Positions 35,990-45,104 of a stretch of 64,000 bases of DNA are shown here, piece after piece. Source of the stretch: an uncultured Lachnospiraceae bacterium (GTDB lineage Bacteria > Bacillota > Clostridia > Lachnospirales > Lachnospiraceae); the NCBI GenBank assembly GCA_910586005.1, contig CAJUHG010000004.1:1-64000 (forward strand). The letters run 5' to 3'. How positions within the stretch are numbered: the stretch's first letter is position 1; every line of letters begins with the position of its first letter. The position numbers were made by a program, and so were the translations under genes. The notes beneath the pieces are model-generated. The model was not told where the DNA came from. It saw nothing but the letters and a program-made list of their open reading frames with translations, and did not search any database.

Positions 35990-36778
35990 ATGGGTGTTCA
36001 GTTACTAGATAAGACAAGAAAGATTAACAAATTGTTGCATAATAATAATTCCTCTAAAGTAATATTTAATGATATATGTGAAGTTCTAACTGAGATTCTG
36101 AACTCCAATATTTTAGTTATCAGTAAAAAAGGAAAAGTACTGGGAACTAGTCGAGCTGATGGGATAGAAGAAATAAAAGAACTAATTGCAGATGAAGTTG
36201 GGGGATTTATTGATGGATTGTTAAATGAAAGGCTTTTAGGTATATTATCCACAAAAGAAAATGTCAACTTAGAGACTTTAGGTTTTATTTCTGAGGATGT
36301 GCGTAGATACAAGGCAATTATTACCCCGATAGATATTGCAGGAGAACGGTTGGGAACCTTATTTGTGTATAGGCTTGAAGAGCAATATGATATTGATGAT
36401 ATTATCTTAAGTGAATATGGAACTACTGTAGTAGGATTAGAAATGATGCGTTCTGTAAATGAGGAAAATGCAGAAGAAAATAGAAAGATTCAGATTGTAA
36501 AATCTGCAATTAGTACACTATCTTTTTCAGAACTAGAGGCAATTACTCATATTTTTGATGAAATGGATGGAAAAGAAGGCGTACTTGTAGCAAGTAAAAT
36601 TGCAGACAGAGTAGGGATTACCAGAAGTGTTATTGTCAATGCGCTTAGGAAATTTGAAAGTGCAGGTGTTATTGAATCTCGGTCTTCAGGGATGAAGGGG
36701 ACTTACATCAAGGTACTGAATGATGTGGTATTTGACGAACTTGGAAAAGTAAAAAAACAAAATATAAAACATAACTAA
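35990..36778 (+). CDS. codY: Global transcriptional repressor CodY
   Basis: A branched-chain-amino-acid and GTP-sensing repressor of stationary-phase genes. The 262-residue protein has an N-terminal GAF-type ligand domain (about 1-155) and a C-terminal winged helix (ASKIADRVGITRSVIVNALR, about 203-222, then SRSSGMKGTYIKVLN). AGGAGGGG precedes the ATG. Immediate synteny with flgB is conserved from Bacillus to Lachnospiraceae. The following 321-bp gap (36779-37099) has the flgB promoter and no gene. Confidence 0.96.
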   Translation: MGVQLLDKTRKINKLLHNNNSSKVIFNDICEVLTEILNSNILVISKKGKVLGTSRADGIEEIKELIADEVGGFIDGLLNERLLGILSTKENVNLETLGFISEDVRRYKAIITPIDIAGERLGTLFVYRLEEQYDIDDIILSEYGTTVVGLEMMRSVNEENAEENRKIQIVKSAISTLSFSELEAITHIFDEMDGKEGVLVASKIADRVGITRSVIVNALRKFESAGVIESRSSGMKGTYIKVLNDVVFDELGKVKKQNIKHN

Positions 36779-37004
36779 ACGGATTTAGTTATTGATAAAA
36801 AAAGGGATTTGTAGATTGATTAATGGCTATAAGTTCCTTTTTGTACGTATTATTGGGTTTTATATGCCTTACTTTATAGGTATCCTAGAGTTCTATCTAA
36901 AGTTGTTTTATGATTGAGTCATTTAAGGATTCCTTTAAATAGTAGAGGGGTCGACACAATGATACAATATAATGTAAAAATTTTGGCAAAACCACAAAAA
37001 ATAC

Positions 37005-37032
37005 TTGCAATATTACAAGGATAATTTATAAT
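37005..37032 (+). promoter_or_regulatory. Likely promoter of the flagellar operon
   Basis: TTGCAA (37005-37010), a 16-nt spacer and TATAAT (37027-37032) lie 68 nt before flgB and fit a housekeeping promoter. I saw no sigma-D element (TAAA-N15-GCCGATAA). Confidence 0.6.
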
Positions 37033-37099
37033 GTAATAGAATAGAATGGTAATCTGGGAGTAATAGGAAAGAATATAGGAAGATGGAAGGAGCAATATT

Positions 37100-37489
37100 A
37101 TGCTAAGTAGTGGTATTTATGATTATATCAATGTACTTGATAAAGCGGCAGATGCAGCATGGCTGCGAAATACAGCCATCGATCAGAATATTGCCAATGG
37201 AGATACACCAGGGTATAAACGAAAGGATGTAGATTTTGAAGGTACACTTCAAAGAGAACTTGGCAAGATGAAGTATCTATCTTTGGATGAAAAGGTGAGT
37301 AATTTACATATGGATCATTTGAACGTAGGAATTTATACAGACGCGGAAAATTATTCCTACCGATTGGACAAGAATAATGTAGACCCAGAACAAGAATATG
37401 CAGAACTTGCATCTACTAGAATTAAATATAATGCACTTATAGATTGCATGACAAAAGAATTTCAAAGAATAAAAAGCGTAATAAAATAA
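37100..37489 (+). CDS. flgB: Flagellar basal-body rod protein FlgB
   Basis: A proximal rod subunit exported by the flagellar type III system. The 129-residue protein has the rod signature LRNTAIDQNIANGDTPGYKR (about 21-40) and a C-terminal helix (ASTRIKYNALIDCMTKEF). GGAAGGAG lies 9 nt before ATG 37100. It is the first gene of the flagellar operon. Confidence 0.95.
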   Translation: MLSSGIYDYINVLDKAADAAWLRNTAIDQNIANGDTPGYKRKDVDFEGTLQRELGKMKYLSLDEKVSNLHMDHLNVGIYTDAENYSYRLDKNNVDPEQEYAELASTRIKYNALIDCMTKEFQRIKSVIK

Positions 37490-37672
37490 TAAAAGCAAAA
37501 TATAAAAATTAAGATAAAAAAGTTTTCAAGTATTATGCTATTATGCATGAACGAAGCATGCCAAAAATTTTAAAGAATTAAAAGGATAATATGGTAATAA
37601 AATGTTACTAGTTGTGAGGGGAACAGTAACAATAAATATTATATCAGAGAGCAAAAGGAGTTGGAGGAAAAC

Positions 37673-38113
37673 ATGTCATTATTTCAATCTTTTAATATTA
37701 ATACGTCCGCGTTAACCGCACAACGATTCCGAATGGATGTAATTTCAGAAAATGTTGCTAATGTAACTACTACAAGAACAGAAGATGGAACACCTTATAC
37801 TCGTAAGATTGTGACTTTTCGAGAAAAAGAGGTAACACCTTTTAGTAAAGTTTTAAGTAATACACAAGAAGCATTTTTAGGCAATGGTGTTAAGGTATCC
37901 AGAGTTTCTGAGGACAGAGATAGTGAATATATTATGAAATATGATCCATCTCATCCAGATGCAGATGAGAATGGATATGTATCTTATCCTAATGTTAATA
38001 TTATAACAGAAATGACAAATATGATAGATGCTAGTCGTTCTTATGAGGCAAATCTTACAGCATTTGAGACAAGTAAAGCAATTGCTATGAAGGGATTAGA
38101 ACTAGGAAAATAA
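37673..38113 (+). CDS. flgC: Flagellar basal-body rod protein FlgC
   Basis: A rod subunit paired with FlgB. The 146-residue protein has MSLFQSFNINTSALTAQRF, then MDVISENVANVTTT (rod signature) and the C-terminal DASRSYEANLTAFETSKA motif. ATG 37673 has GGAGG 5 nt upstream; an in-frame TTG at 37661 overlaps that site. A 183-bp gap follows flgB. Confidence 0.96.
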   Translation: MSLFQSFNINTSALTAQRFRMDVISENVANVTTTRTEDGTPYTRKIVTFREKEVTPFSKVLSNTQEAFLGNGVKVSRVSEDRDSEYIMKYDPSHPDADENGYVSYPNVNIITEMTNMIDASRSYEANLTAFETSKAIAMKGLELGK

Positions 38114-38151
38114 ATAGAGGATAATTTATAAACATCAAGGAGGCCTTTGAA

Positions 38152-38463
38152 ATGGATATATCAGCGTTAACCAATGTTACATCGAGTTATATTAAAAATG
38201 CGGCAGAAGAAAGTGGGCATCTCACTGTGGAGGACAGAGGTTTTGAAGGTGTCTTACAGTCAGCAATGGATATGGTAAATGAAGCCAATGATTTACAAAA
38301 CAAGTCAGAAGAAGCAGAAATGCAATTTATGTTAGGCTATGCAACAAATACTCATAATTTGATGGCAATACAGGAGAAAGCTGATATTGCATTAAATTAT
38401 ACTATAGCAGTTAGAGACAAGATGTTAGAATCTTATAAAGAAATTATGAATATGCAGATTTAG
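38152..38463 (+). CDS. fliE: Flagellar hook-basal body protein FliE
   Basis: FliE joins the MS ring to the rod. The 103-residue helical protein has the conserved C-terminal half (MQFMLGYATNTHNLMAIQEK, about 62-81, then DKMLESYKEIMNMQI). AAGGAGG lies 6 nt before the ATG. The following 221-bp gap has hairpins, including CAAGAACA...TGTTCTTG at 38623-38644, and no gene. Confidence 0.94.
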   Translation: MDISALTNVTSSYIKNAAEESGHLTVEDRGFEGVLQSAMDMVNEANDLQNKSEEAEMQFMLGYATNTHNLMAIQEKADIALNYTIAVRDKMLESYKEIMNMQI

Positions 38464-38684
38464 CGGTTGTTTCTCTTAGTCGGAGAAACTTTCTATTTCT
38501 AGTAAATGATAAGTAAAATAACTTTTTCTTGAGGGGGTAAATTCCGATTAAGAGAAAAGCCTCTGACAGATTGCAAAGATGTAGAAAATTTTATATTAAT
38601 AGAATTTACCTGCGCTTTGCAACAAGAACACAATGTTGTTCTTGAAAAAATAGATACATAGAATGGGATGGGTAGGAGAAGCAC

Positions 38685-40289
38685 ATGCAAGAAAAAATAA
38701 AAGATATTCCAAAACGGATGCTTGAGTGGTGGAATAAATTCTCAGTAAAGCAGAAAACATTGATTGCGAGTATTGCAGTTATAGTTGGAATTGGTTTAGC
38801 AATTGTTATAAAAATATTGACAACACCTACTATGGTGCCTATAAGAAGCTGCGAGAATACAAAGGAGGCAGCACAGGTAAAAGAATTATTAGAAGGAGAA
38901 ACTATTTATTATGAAGTCTCTAATGATGGTCTTAATTTTACAGTAAAAACAGAAGATAGAGCAAATGCTGCAATTTTACTTGGGGAAAATGGAATACCGG
39001 CAGCATCTTATGATTTGAATAATGTATTTGAAGGTGGATTTAGTGTCACAGAATCAGATAAAACAAAAAAATATCAGCTTTATATGGAAAAACAGTTAGA
39101 GGAAGATTTAGAACAACTTGATGTTGTAAGAGCAGCTACTGTAAATTTAAGTGTGCCTGCAGATGATGGAACTGTTTTAGCCTTAGAAGAAGATTCTTAT
39201 GCAGCTGTTACATTATCTTTATCTGGAACAATGGATGAAGAGACAGCGGCAGGATTGGCAAGATGGATTGCAACAGCAATTGGAAATAAAGAAACAGATG
39301 ATATTTCTATTTTAGATACAACAGGAAATATGTTGTTTTCAGGTGGTGATTCTGCCACAGCAATGGGAGCTGCTAATACACAACTTTCTTATAAAAGCAA
39401 AGCAGAAAGCATGGTAAAAAATCAGGTAAAAGATATTATGATGGGAACCAATGTTTTCAACAATGTTTCTGTAGGTTTAAATTTAGACGTTAGTTTTCGG
39501 GAAGTAAAGGATACAAATCATGAAATTTATGCACCAGAAGGTGAGGAACATGGACCAGTAAGCAGTCGAAGACAATATGAATCTGAGACTACAGGTGGTA
39601 TAGAAGGTGTTCCTGGAACAGACCCAAATGATGATGATACTGGATATGTATTACAAGATGGCGCTACTTCTAGCCAGACAACTACAGAGTTGCAGGAACA
39701 ATATAGTAACAGTGAGCGAATTACAGAGACCACAGGCGGTGTTGGTGAAATCAATTATGAAAATTCTTCTATTACAGTAGTGGCTAGTCAATATAGAAAT
39801 TATAATGAGGATGCACTTCGGGCAAGTGGTGAATTAGATAATATGACCTTTGATGAGTTTGTAGCTGCAAACCGTGAAAGAGTAAAAATGGACCCAGATG
39901 AAGATTTTGTACAAATGGTAGCAAGAGCAACAGGCTTTCCAGCAGAAAATGTTATGGTTGTAGCTTATGAAGTGCCATTTTTTGAATATTCAGACAATAG
40001 CAGTCAGGGTGTTATGGATTATCTGCCAGTAATTATTGCTATTGCAATTATGTTAATGTTAGGATATGTAGTTTTCCGTAGTACTAGAAGGGAACAAGTT
40101 GCAGAAGTGGAACCAGAATTATCAGTAGAAACTTTACTTGAGACTACAAAAGAGGCCGAGGATTCATTAGAAGATATTGGATTTTCAGATAAATCGGAGA
40201 CTCGTGTTTTAATAGAGAAATTTGTAGATGAAAATCCAGAAGCAGTAGCTTCACTGCTTCGAAATTGGTTGAATGAGGAGTGGGAATAG
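38685..40289 (+). CDS. fliF: Flagellar MS-ring protein FliF
   Basis: This protein forms the membrane ring that nucleates the basal body. The 534-residue protein has transmembrane helices at about 24-45 and 444-465, ring-building domains between them (GEGIPAS-like GENGIPAASYD), and a short cytosolic C-terminus (IEKFVDENPEAVASLLRNWL) that binds FliG. An acidic and Thr/Gly-rich segment (about 285-350) is the variable part. TAGGAG precedes the ATG. The stop overlaps the upstream frame of fliG. Confidence 0.96.
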   Translation: MQEKIKDIPKRMLEWWNKFSVKQKTLIASIAVIVGIGLAIVIKILTTPTMVPIRSCENTKEAAQVKELLEGETIYYEVSNDGLNFTVKTEDRANAAILLGENGIPAASYDLNNVFEGGFSVTESDKTKKYQLYMEKQLEEDLEQLDVVRAATVNLSVPADDGTVLALEEDSYAAVTLSLSGTMDEETAAGLARWIATAIGNKETDDISILDTTGNMLFSGGDSATAMGAANTQLSYKSKAESMVKNQVKDIMMGTNVFNNVSVGLNLDVSFREVKDTNHEIYAPEGEEHGPVSSRRQYESETTGGIEGVPGTDPNDDDTGYVLQDGATSSQTTTELQEQYSNSERITETTGGVGEINYENSSITVVASQYRNYNEDALRASGELDNMTFDEFVAANRERVKMDPDEDFVQMVARATGFPAENVMVVAYEVPFFEYSDNSSQGVMDYLPVIIAIAIMLMLGYVVFRSTRREQVAEVEPELSVETLLETTKEAEDSLEDIGFSDKSETRVLIEKFVDENPEAVASLLRNWLNEEWE

Positions 40290-40293
40290 AGTT

Positions 40294-41304
40294 ATGGCTA
40301 ATTCAGAAGAACATAATGGCGTTCAGAAAGCGGCAATACTGCTAATTGCATTGGGACCAGAGAAATCAGCTTCTATATTCAAACATCTAAAGGAAGAAGA
40401 AATTGAAGAATTGACTCTGGAAATTGCCAATACCAGAAGTATATCTCCTCAAACAAAAGAAGATGTATTGAATGAATTTTATCAAGTTTGTCTAGCCCAA
40501 CAATATATTGCAGAAGGTGGTATTGGTTATGCAAAAGAGCTGCTAGAAAAGGCATTAGGAGAGGAGAAAGCACAAGGAGTTATTTCAAAGTTGACAGCGT
40601 CTTTACAAGTACGCCCTTTCGAGTTTGTGCGTAAAACAGATCCAGCACAGTTATTAAATTTTATACAAGATGAACATCCGCAGACGATTGCAATGATTTT
40701 ATCTTATTTATCCGCAGGACAGGCAGCAATGATTATAGGTTCTTTACTGCCAGAGAAACAGGCAGATGTAGCAAAGCGTATCGCGTTAATGGATAGAACA
40801 TCACCAGATGTTATTAAGGAAGTGGAACGAGTATTGGAAAGAAAACTTTCTACTTTAGTAAATCAAGATTACACAATTGTAGGCGGTGTAGATGCAATTG
40901 TTTCTATTTTAAATACGGTAGATCGAGGTACAGAAAAACATATTATGGAATCTCTTGAAATTGAAGAGCCTGAATTGGCAGATGAAATTCGTAAGAAGAT
41001 GTTTGTATTTGAGGATATTCTGCTTTTGGATGACCGTGCAATTCAACGTGTACTTCGTGATGTAGATAACAATGATTTAGGTATTGCTCTTAAAGCAGCA
41101 AATGAAGATGTGCAAAATGTAATATTTAAGAATATGTCCAAGCGTTTGGCTACTATGATTAAAGAAGATATGGAATTTATGGGGCCAGTTCGTATGAAAG
41201 ATGTAGAGGAAGCACAGCAGAAGATTGTAGGTATTATACGTAAGTTAGAAGATTCAGCAGAAATTATAATCTCCAGAGGTGGAGGTGACGAGCTCGTTGT
41301 CTAA
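40294..41304 (+). CDS. fliG: Flagellar motor switch protein FliG
   Basis: A C-ring protein that transmits stator torque. The 336-residue protein has three armadillo-like domains, with GVQKAAILLIALGPEKSA at the start, EHPQTIAMILSYL in the middle and the torque helix region DDRAIQRVLRDVDNNDLGIALK near the end. The charged residues expected on the torque helix are present. ATG 40294 gives the standard N-terminus; an in-frame ATG at 40273 lies inside fliF. Confidence 0.96.
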   Translation: MANSEEHNGVQKAAILLIALGPEKSASIFKHLKEEEIEELTLEIANTRSISPQTKEDVLNEFYQVCLAQQYIAEGGIGYAKELLEKALGEEKAQGVISKLTASLQVRPFEFVRKTDPAQLLNFIQDEHPQTIAMILSYLSAGQAAMIIGSLLPEKQADVAKRIALMDRTSPDVIKEVERVLERKLSTLVNQDYTIVGGVDAIVSILNTVDRGTEKHIMESLEIEEPELADEIRKKMFVFEDILLLDDRAIQRVLRDVDNNDLGIALKAANEDVQNVIFKNMSKRLATMIKEDMEFMGPVRMKDVEEAQQKIVGIIRKLEDSAEIIISRGGGDELVV

Positions 41305-42121
41305 TTTGTATAAGCAGAGATATATTCTTTCCAATGGCGCTAGTACAAGGGTTATCAATTCTAATAGTAGAATAGAAGCGAGAATGCAAGAATTGAAAGA
41401 AGAGATGGAACAAAATTCGATGCAACAGCAAACACAAGATGGATTTGTTGCAGGACTTCAGATGGAAGTGGTGGAAGCAATACCCCCAGAAAAAGAAGTT
41501 TCATCAGAAGAAATTTTACAAAAAGCACAAGCTGAATCAGAAACTATTCTTGCAGAAGCAAAAAGACAATCAGAAGCCATTCTTACAGAGACAAAAGAAC
41601 AGGCAGTTACCATTCAGAAACAAGCACAACAAAATGGTTATGATACTGGCTATAAAATTGGATTGAAAGAGGGAAATGAAAAAGCAGAAGCTGAACTAGC
41701 AGTAAAACAAGAACAGATGGAAGAGACGCAGCGACTTTTGGAAGAGGATTATAGACAAAAAATTGAGGAACTAGAACCTTATCTAGTAGATATTATTGCA
41801 AATGTATTTGAGCAAGTATTTCATGTACAATTTGATGATAAAAAAGAAATTTTGGTTTATCTCATTCAAAAAGCTATTTTAAGTGCTGAAGGAACAAAGG
41901 ATTTTCAGATAAGGGTAAGTTTAAAAGATTATGAGTTTATAGAAAATCACAAAAATGAAATCAAAGAACGAGTTGGTGAATCTATTAACATAGATATTAT
42001 GGCAGACGCAGCTTTAATAGAAAGACAATGTATTATTGAAACTGATTCAGGTGTATTTGATTGTGGTATGGATGTCCAACTTGATAATCTGATAAAAGCA
42101 TTGCGGTCATTAAGTTTGTGA
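41297..42121 (+). CDS. fliH: Flagellar assembly protein FliH
   Basis: A regulator of the export ATPase FliI. The 274-residue protein is highly charged and coiled-coil rich (about 25-150), with a FliH/V-ATPase subunit E-like C-terminal domain. The start is uncertain: TTG 41297 (used here, GGAGG 11 nt upstream), GTG 41285 or GTG 41279 are all in frame and overlap the fliG end. Position between fliG and fliI supports the call. Confidence 0.85.
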   Translation: MSNLYKQRYILSNGASTRVINSNSRIEARMQELKEEMEQNSMQQQTQDGFVAGLQMEVVEAIPPEKEVSSEEILQKAQAESETILAEAKRQSEAILTETKEQAVTIQKQAQQNGYDTGYKIGLKEGNEKAEAELAVKQEQMEETQRLLEEDYRQKIEELEPYLVDIIANVFEQVFHVQFDDKKEILVYLIQKAILSAEGTKDFQIRVSLKDYEFIENHKNEIKERVGESINIDIMADAALIERQCIIETDSGVFDCGMDVQLDNLIKALRSLSL

Positions 42122-43437
42122 GGAAGAATATCGTGACATATAATTTAGATAAATATTATCAATTAGCAGATAAAAATTATTATAGACATTTGGGAAAAGT
42201 AGTAAAAATTGTAGGACTTACGATTGAGTCTGTGGGGCCAAATGCCAAACTGAGTGACTTGTGCCGTATTATTGTTGATAAGAATAAAAATATTTCTATT
42301 ATGGCAGAGGTAGTTGGGTTCAGAGATAAGCGGCTACTTCTTATGCCTTATGAGAGTGTAGAGGGACTTGGTGTAGGGTGTATCGTAGAGAATACGGGAC
42401 ATCCTTTGTCTGTCTATGTAGGGGATGAGATGTTAGGGCATACCTTAGATGGAATGGGAAGACCCACAGATATTGAAGAGCTTACGTTACGTGAGGAATA
42501 TCCGGTGGATGCAGCACCTCCAGATCCTATGGATAGAGTAATTATCAATGAAGTACTTCCCTTAGGAGTAAAAGCAGTAGATGGATTAATTACAGTTGGA
42601 AAAGGGCAAAGAATTGGTATTTTTGCTGGTTCTGGTGTTGGAAAAAGCACATTACTTGGAATGTTTGCAAGAAATACAAGAGCAGATATCAATGTAATTG
42701 CCCTAATAGGAGAGCGTGGTAGAGAGGTAAGAGAATTTATTGAGCGTGATATGGGAGAAGAGGGAATGAAACGTTCCGTAGTTATTGTTGCTACCTCAGA
42801 TCGTCCAGCTTTGCTTCGTAGAAATGCAGCTAAAACTGCTACAGCTATTGCAGAATATTTTAGAGATCAAGGAAAAGATGTATTGTTAATGATGGATTCC
42901 CTTACGCGTTTTTCTATGGCACAAAGAGAAATTGGACTTGCGTCTGGAGAACCTCCTGTGACAAGAGGTTATCCTCCAAGCGTGTATTCTGAAATGCCAA
43001 AATTATTAGAACGTGCTGGTAATTCAGATAAAGGCTCTATTACAGGATTATATACAGTATTAGTAGATGGAGACGATTTTAATGAACCAATTACTGATAC
43101 CGCACGAAGTATTTTAGATGGTCATATTATGTTAGACCGAAAGTTGGCACATAAAAATCATTATCCTGCTATTGATGTATTACAAAGTATTTCTCGTGTT
43201 ATGAGTTCTATTGCTGATAGTAAACACAAGGAAGCGGCAGGAAAATTAAAAAATGTAATGGCAACTTATCAAGAAGCAGAAGATTTAATTAATATTGGAG
43301 CTTATAAAAAAGGTTCTAATAAGAATATTGATTATGCTATTGAAAAGATAGATGCAGTAAATGAATTTCTATTGCAAGGGACATATGATAAATTTTCCTT
43401 TGAAGAAATTATGGAAATGTTAGAGAATTTGTTTTAA
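42118..43437 (+). CDS. fliI: Flagellum-specific ATP synthase FliI
   Basis: The ATPase of flagellar type III export. The 439-residue protein is F1-beta-like: Walker A GIFAGSGVGKSTLLG (about 163-177), Walker B DVLLMMDSLTRFSMAQREIG and the signature PPSVYSEMPKLLERAG. The GTG at 42118 overlaps the fliH stop as GTGA; GTG 42133 with AGGAAG upstream is an alternative. The following 152-bp gap contains nothing recognisable. Confidence 0.96.
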   Translation: MRKNIVTYNLDKYYQLADKNYYRHLGKVVKIVGLTIESVGPNAKLSDLCRIIVDKNKNISIMAEVVGFRDKRLLLMPYESVEGLGVGCIVENTGHPLSVYVGDEMLGHTLDGMGRPTDIEELTLREEYPVDAAPPDPMDRVIINEVLPLGVKAVDGLITVGKGQRIGIFAGSGVGKSTLLGMFARNTRADINVIALIGERGREVREFIERDMGEEGMKRSVVIVATSDRPALLRRNAAKTATAIAEYFRDQGKDVLLMMDSLTRFSMAQREIGLASGEPPVTRGYPPSVYSEMPKLLERAGNSDKGSITGLYTVLVDGDDFNEPITDTARSILDGHIMLDRKLAHKNHYPAIDVLQSISRVMSSIADSKHKEAAGKLKNVMATYQEAEDLINIGAYKKGSNKNIDYAIEKIDAVNEFLLQGTYDKFSFEEIMEMLENLF

Positions 43438-43589
43438 AATAAAATCATGAATAAGTGAAAAAAGAATAAAAATATTAGAATTATATTTTAACATATGTTA
43501 TTTATCAACATAAATGATCTATAAAAGTATTTGGAAAGTTTAATTTGGAAGAGAACTGTTCAAAAACAGAAAAAGGAATTAAGAGTATT

Positions 43590-44039
43590 ATGGCAAAGTT
43601 TACATATAAGATGCAGAATATTCTGGATGTAAAATATAAATTAGAATCACAGGCAAAGACATCTTTTTCCATTGCCGCTGCAAAGTTAAATCAAGAGGAA
43701 GAGAAATTAAGTGGTTTAAATCAACAAAAACTTACTTATGAGGTACGAGCAAAGGAACTTGTATCAGATCGATTAAATTTTCAGGAGATTAAGGTGAACC
43801 GAATTGCAATAGAGACAATGAAAGGAGCAATTCGTAATCAAACACTTACTGTCCATGTGGCAAGGCGTAATGTGGAAAATGCAAGACAACATTTACAAGA
43901 AGTTATGATAGATAGGAAAACGCATGAAATCTTAAAAGAAAAGGCTTTTGATGAATTTAAGAAAGAAGTGGAAAAAGAAGAAAGTAAAGCAGTGGATGAA
44001 TTAGTAAGTTTTACCCACAATCATGTAGAAGAACAATAA
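43590..44039 (+). CDS. fliJ: Flagellar export protein FliJ
   Basis: A 149-residue, almost wholly coiled-coil protein with MAKFTYKMQNILDVKYKLE at the N-terminus, as in FliJ, the central stalk-like component of the export ATPase. ATG 43590 is favoured by the family start and an AAAAGG site upstream; the frame is open from 43545. It lies between fliI and the MotE-like gene, as in Bacillus. Confidence 0.88.
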   Translation: MAKFTYKMQNILDVKYKLESQAKTSFSIAAAKLNQEEEKLSGLNQQKLTYEVRAKELVSDRLNFQEIKVNRIAIETMKGAIRNQTLTVHVARRNVENARQHLQEVMIDRKTHEILKEKAFDEFKKEVEKEESKAVDELVSFTHNHVEEQ

Positions 44040-44052
44040 GGTGGTGAATATT

Positions 44053-44895
44053 ATGGCAGAAGAAGTATTAGAGCAGGAAGAGGAAATGGGAGCCTTGGAT
44101 AAAAAAGCTCAAAAAAAGGCTGAAAGAGCAAGAAAGAAAGAAGAAAAGAAGCAGAGAAAACAAATGCAAGAATCAATGCCAGAGGAAGAGGAAAGTACTG
44201 GAAGTAAAATTGCAGTAGTGATTGCTACTATTGTCTTTATTCTTATCTGGTTAGCTATTTTAGCTCTTATTATCAAAATGGATATTGGTGGATTTGGCTC
44301 AACAGTACTTCAGCCTATTTTAAAGGATGTTCCTTATATTAATAAAATTTTGCCTGAGAGTGCAGAAGAAACTGTTGCAGATGCACAGTATCCATATACC
44401 ACATTAAATGATGCAATTGATAGAATAAAGGAGCTAGAGATAGAGCTTTCAAATGTTCAATCTAAATCGGATGGTAATTCTGATTATGTAGCTCAATTAG
44501 AGGCAGAAGTTACAAGATTAAAAGAATTTGAAAATGAGCAATCAGCATTTGAAGAAGAAAAAACAAAATTCTATAAAGATGTGGTGTTTAATGAAAAAGC
44601 ACCCGATATATCTGAATATAGAACTTATTATGAAAGTATAGATCCAGCAAATGCAGAAGTGCTATATAAACAAGTAGTACAACAACAAGAAGCTGATGCT
44701 GAGATTCTAGAATATGCCAAAACTTATGCTGAGATGAAACCAAAACAAGCAGCAGCAATTATGGAGAAAATGCAAGATAATCTAAAATTAGTGGTAAAGA
44801 TATTATCCAATATGGGCACAGAAGAAAGAGGTAAGATTCTTAGTGCTATGGATGCAGAAGTTGCAGCAAGAATTACAAAAATGATGGAGCCTTAA
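44053..44895 (+). CDS. ylxF: YlxF/MotE-like flagellar protein
   Basis: A 280-residue protein with a lysine-rich cytosolic N-terminus (about 20-40), one transmembrane helix (about 53-76), a coiled coil (about 120-170) and a C-terminal MgtE N-domain-like region (KPKQAAAIMEKMQDN, RGKILSAMDAEVAARITKMM). The position between fliJ and fliK is that of ylxF in Bacillus. MotE-type proteins assist stator assembly in other bacteria; the role here is inferred. ATG 44053 has AAGGTGG 8 nt upstream. Confidence 0.85.
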   Translation: MAEEVLEQEEEMGALDKKAQKKAERARKKEEKKQRKQMQESMPEEEESTGSKIAVVIATIVFILIWLAILALIIKMDIGGFGSTVLQPILKDVPYINKILPESAEETVADAQYPYTTLNDAIDRIKELEIELSNVQSKSDGNSDYVAQLEAEVTRLKEFENEQSAFEEEKTKFYKDVVFNEKAPDISEYRTYYESIDPANAEVLYKQVVQQQEADAEILEYAKTYAEMKPKQAAAIMEKMQDNLKLVVKILSNMGTEERGKILSAMDAEVAARITKMMEP

Positions 44896-44958
44896 TGCGA
44901 TTGTTTTAGTTTGATAAGAGTTTCACAACGGTGTAATATCTTTCATATAATAGAAACC

Positions 44959-44987
44959 ATAGAAAACACATTTTGCGAACTTTCTAT
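44959..44987 (+). repeat. Short dispersed repeat, copy 2
   Basis: Matches 10181-10209 at 24 of 29 positions and can form an ATAGAAA...TTTCTAT hairpin. It lies in the 209-bp ylxF-fliK gap, which also has a GATTCT-GAAA-AGAATC hairpin (45044-45059). Confidence 0.4.
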
Positions 44988-45104
44988 TTTCATAAATAGG
45001 ATAGATGATTTAAAAGAAACATTTAGTTTTATTTTGGTTATAGGATTCTGAAAAGAATCATATAATAAATAATTTAATATTACAAAAAGAAAGGAGGAAC
45101 ATGA

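Noticed and set aside
36823..36879. 18-codon hydrophobic ORF after codY
   Set aside because: It has no ribosome site and is very short; chance is the simplest explanation.
36779..37099. Cyclic di-GMP riboswitch or sigma-D promoter upstream of flgB
   Set aside because: I looked for GEMM core bases and for TAAA-N15-GCCGATAA and saw neither; a housekeeping promoter is present instead.
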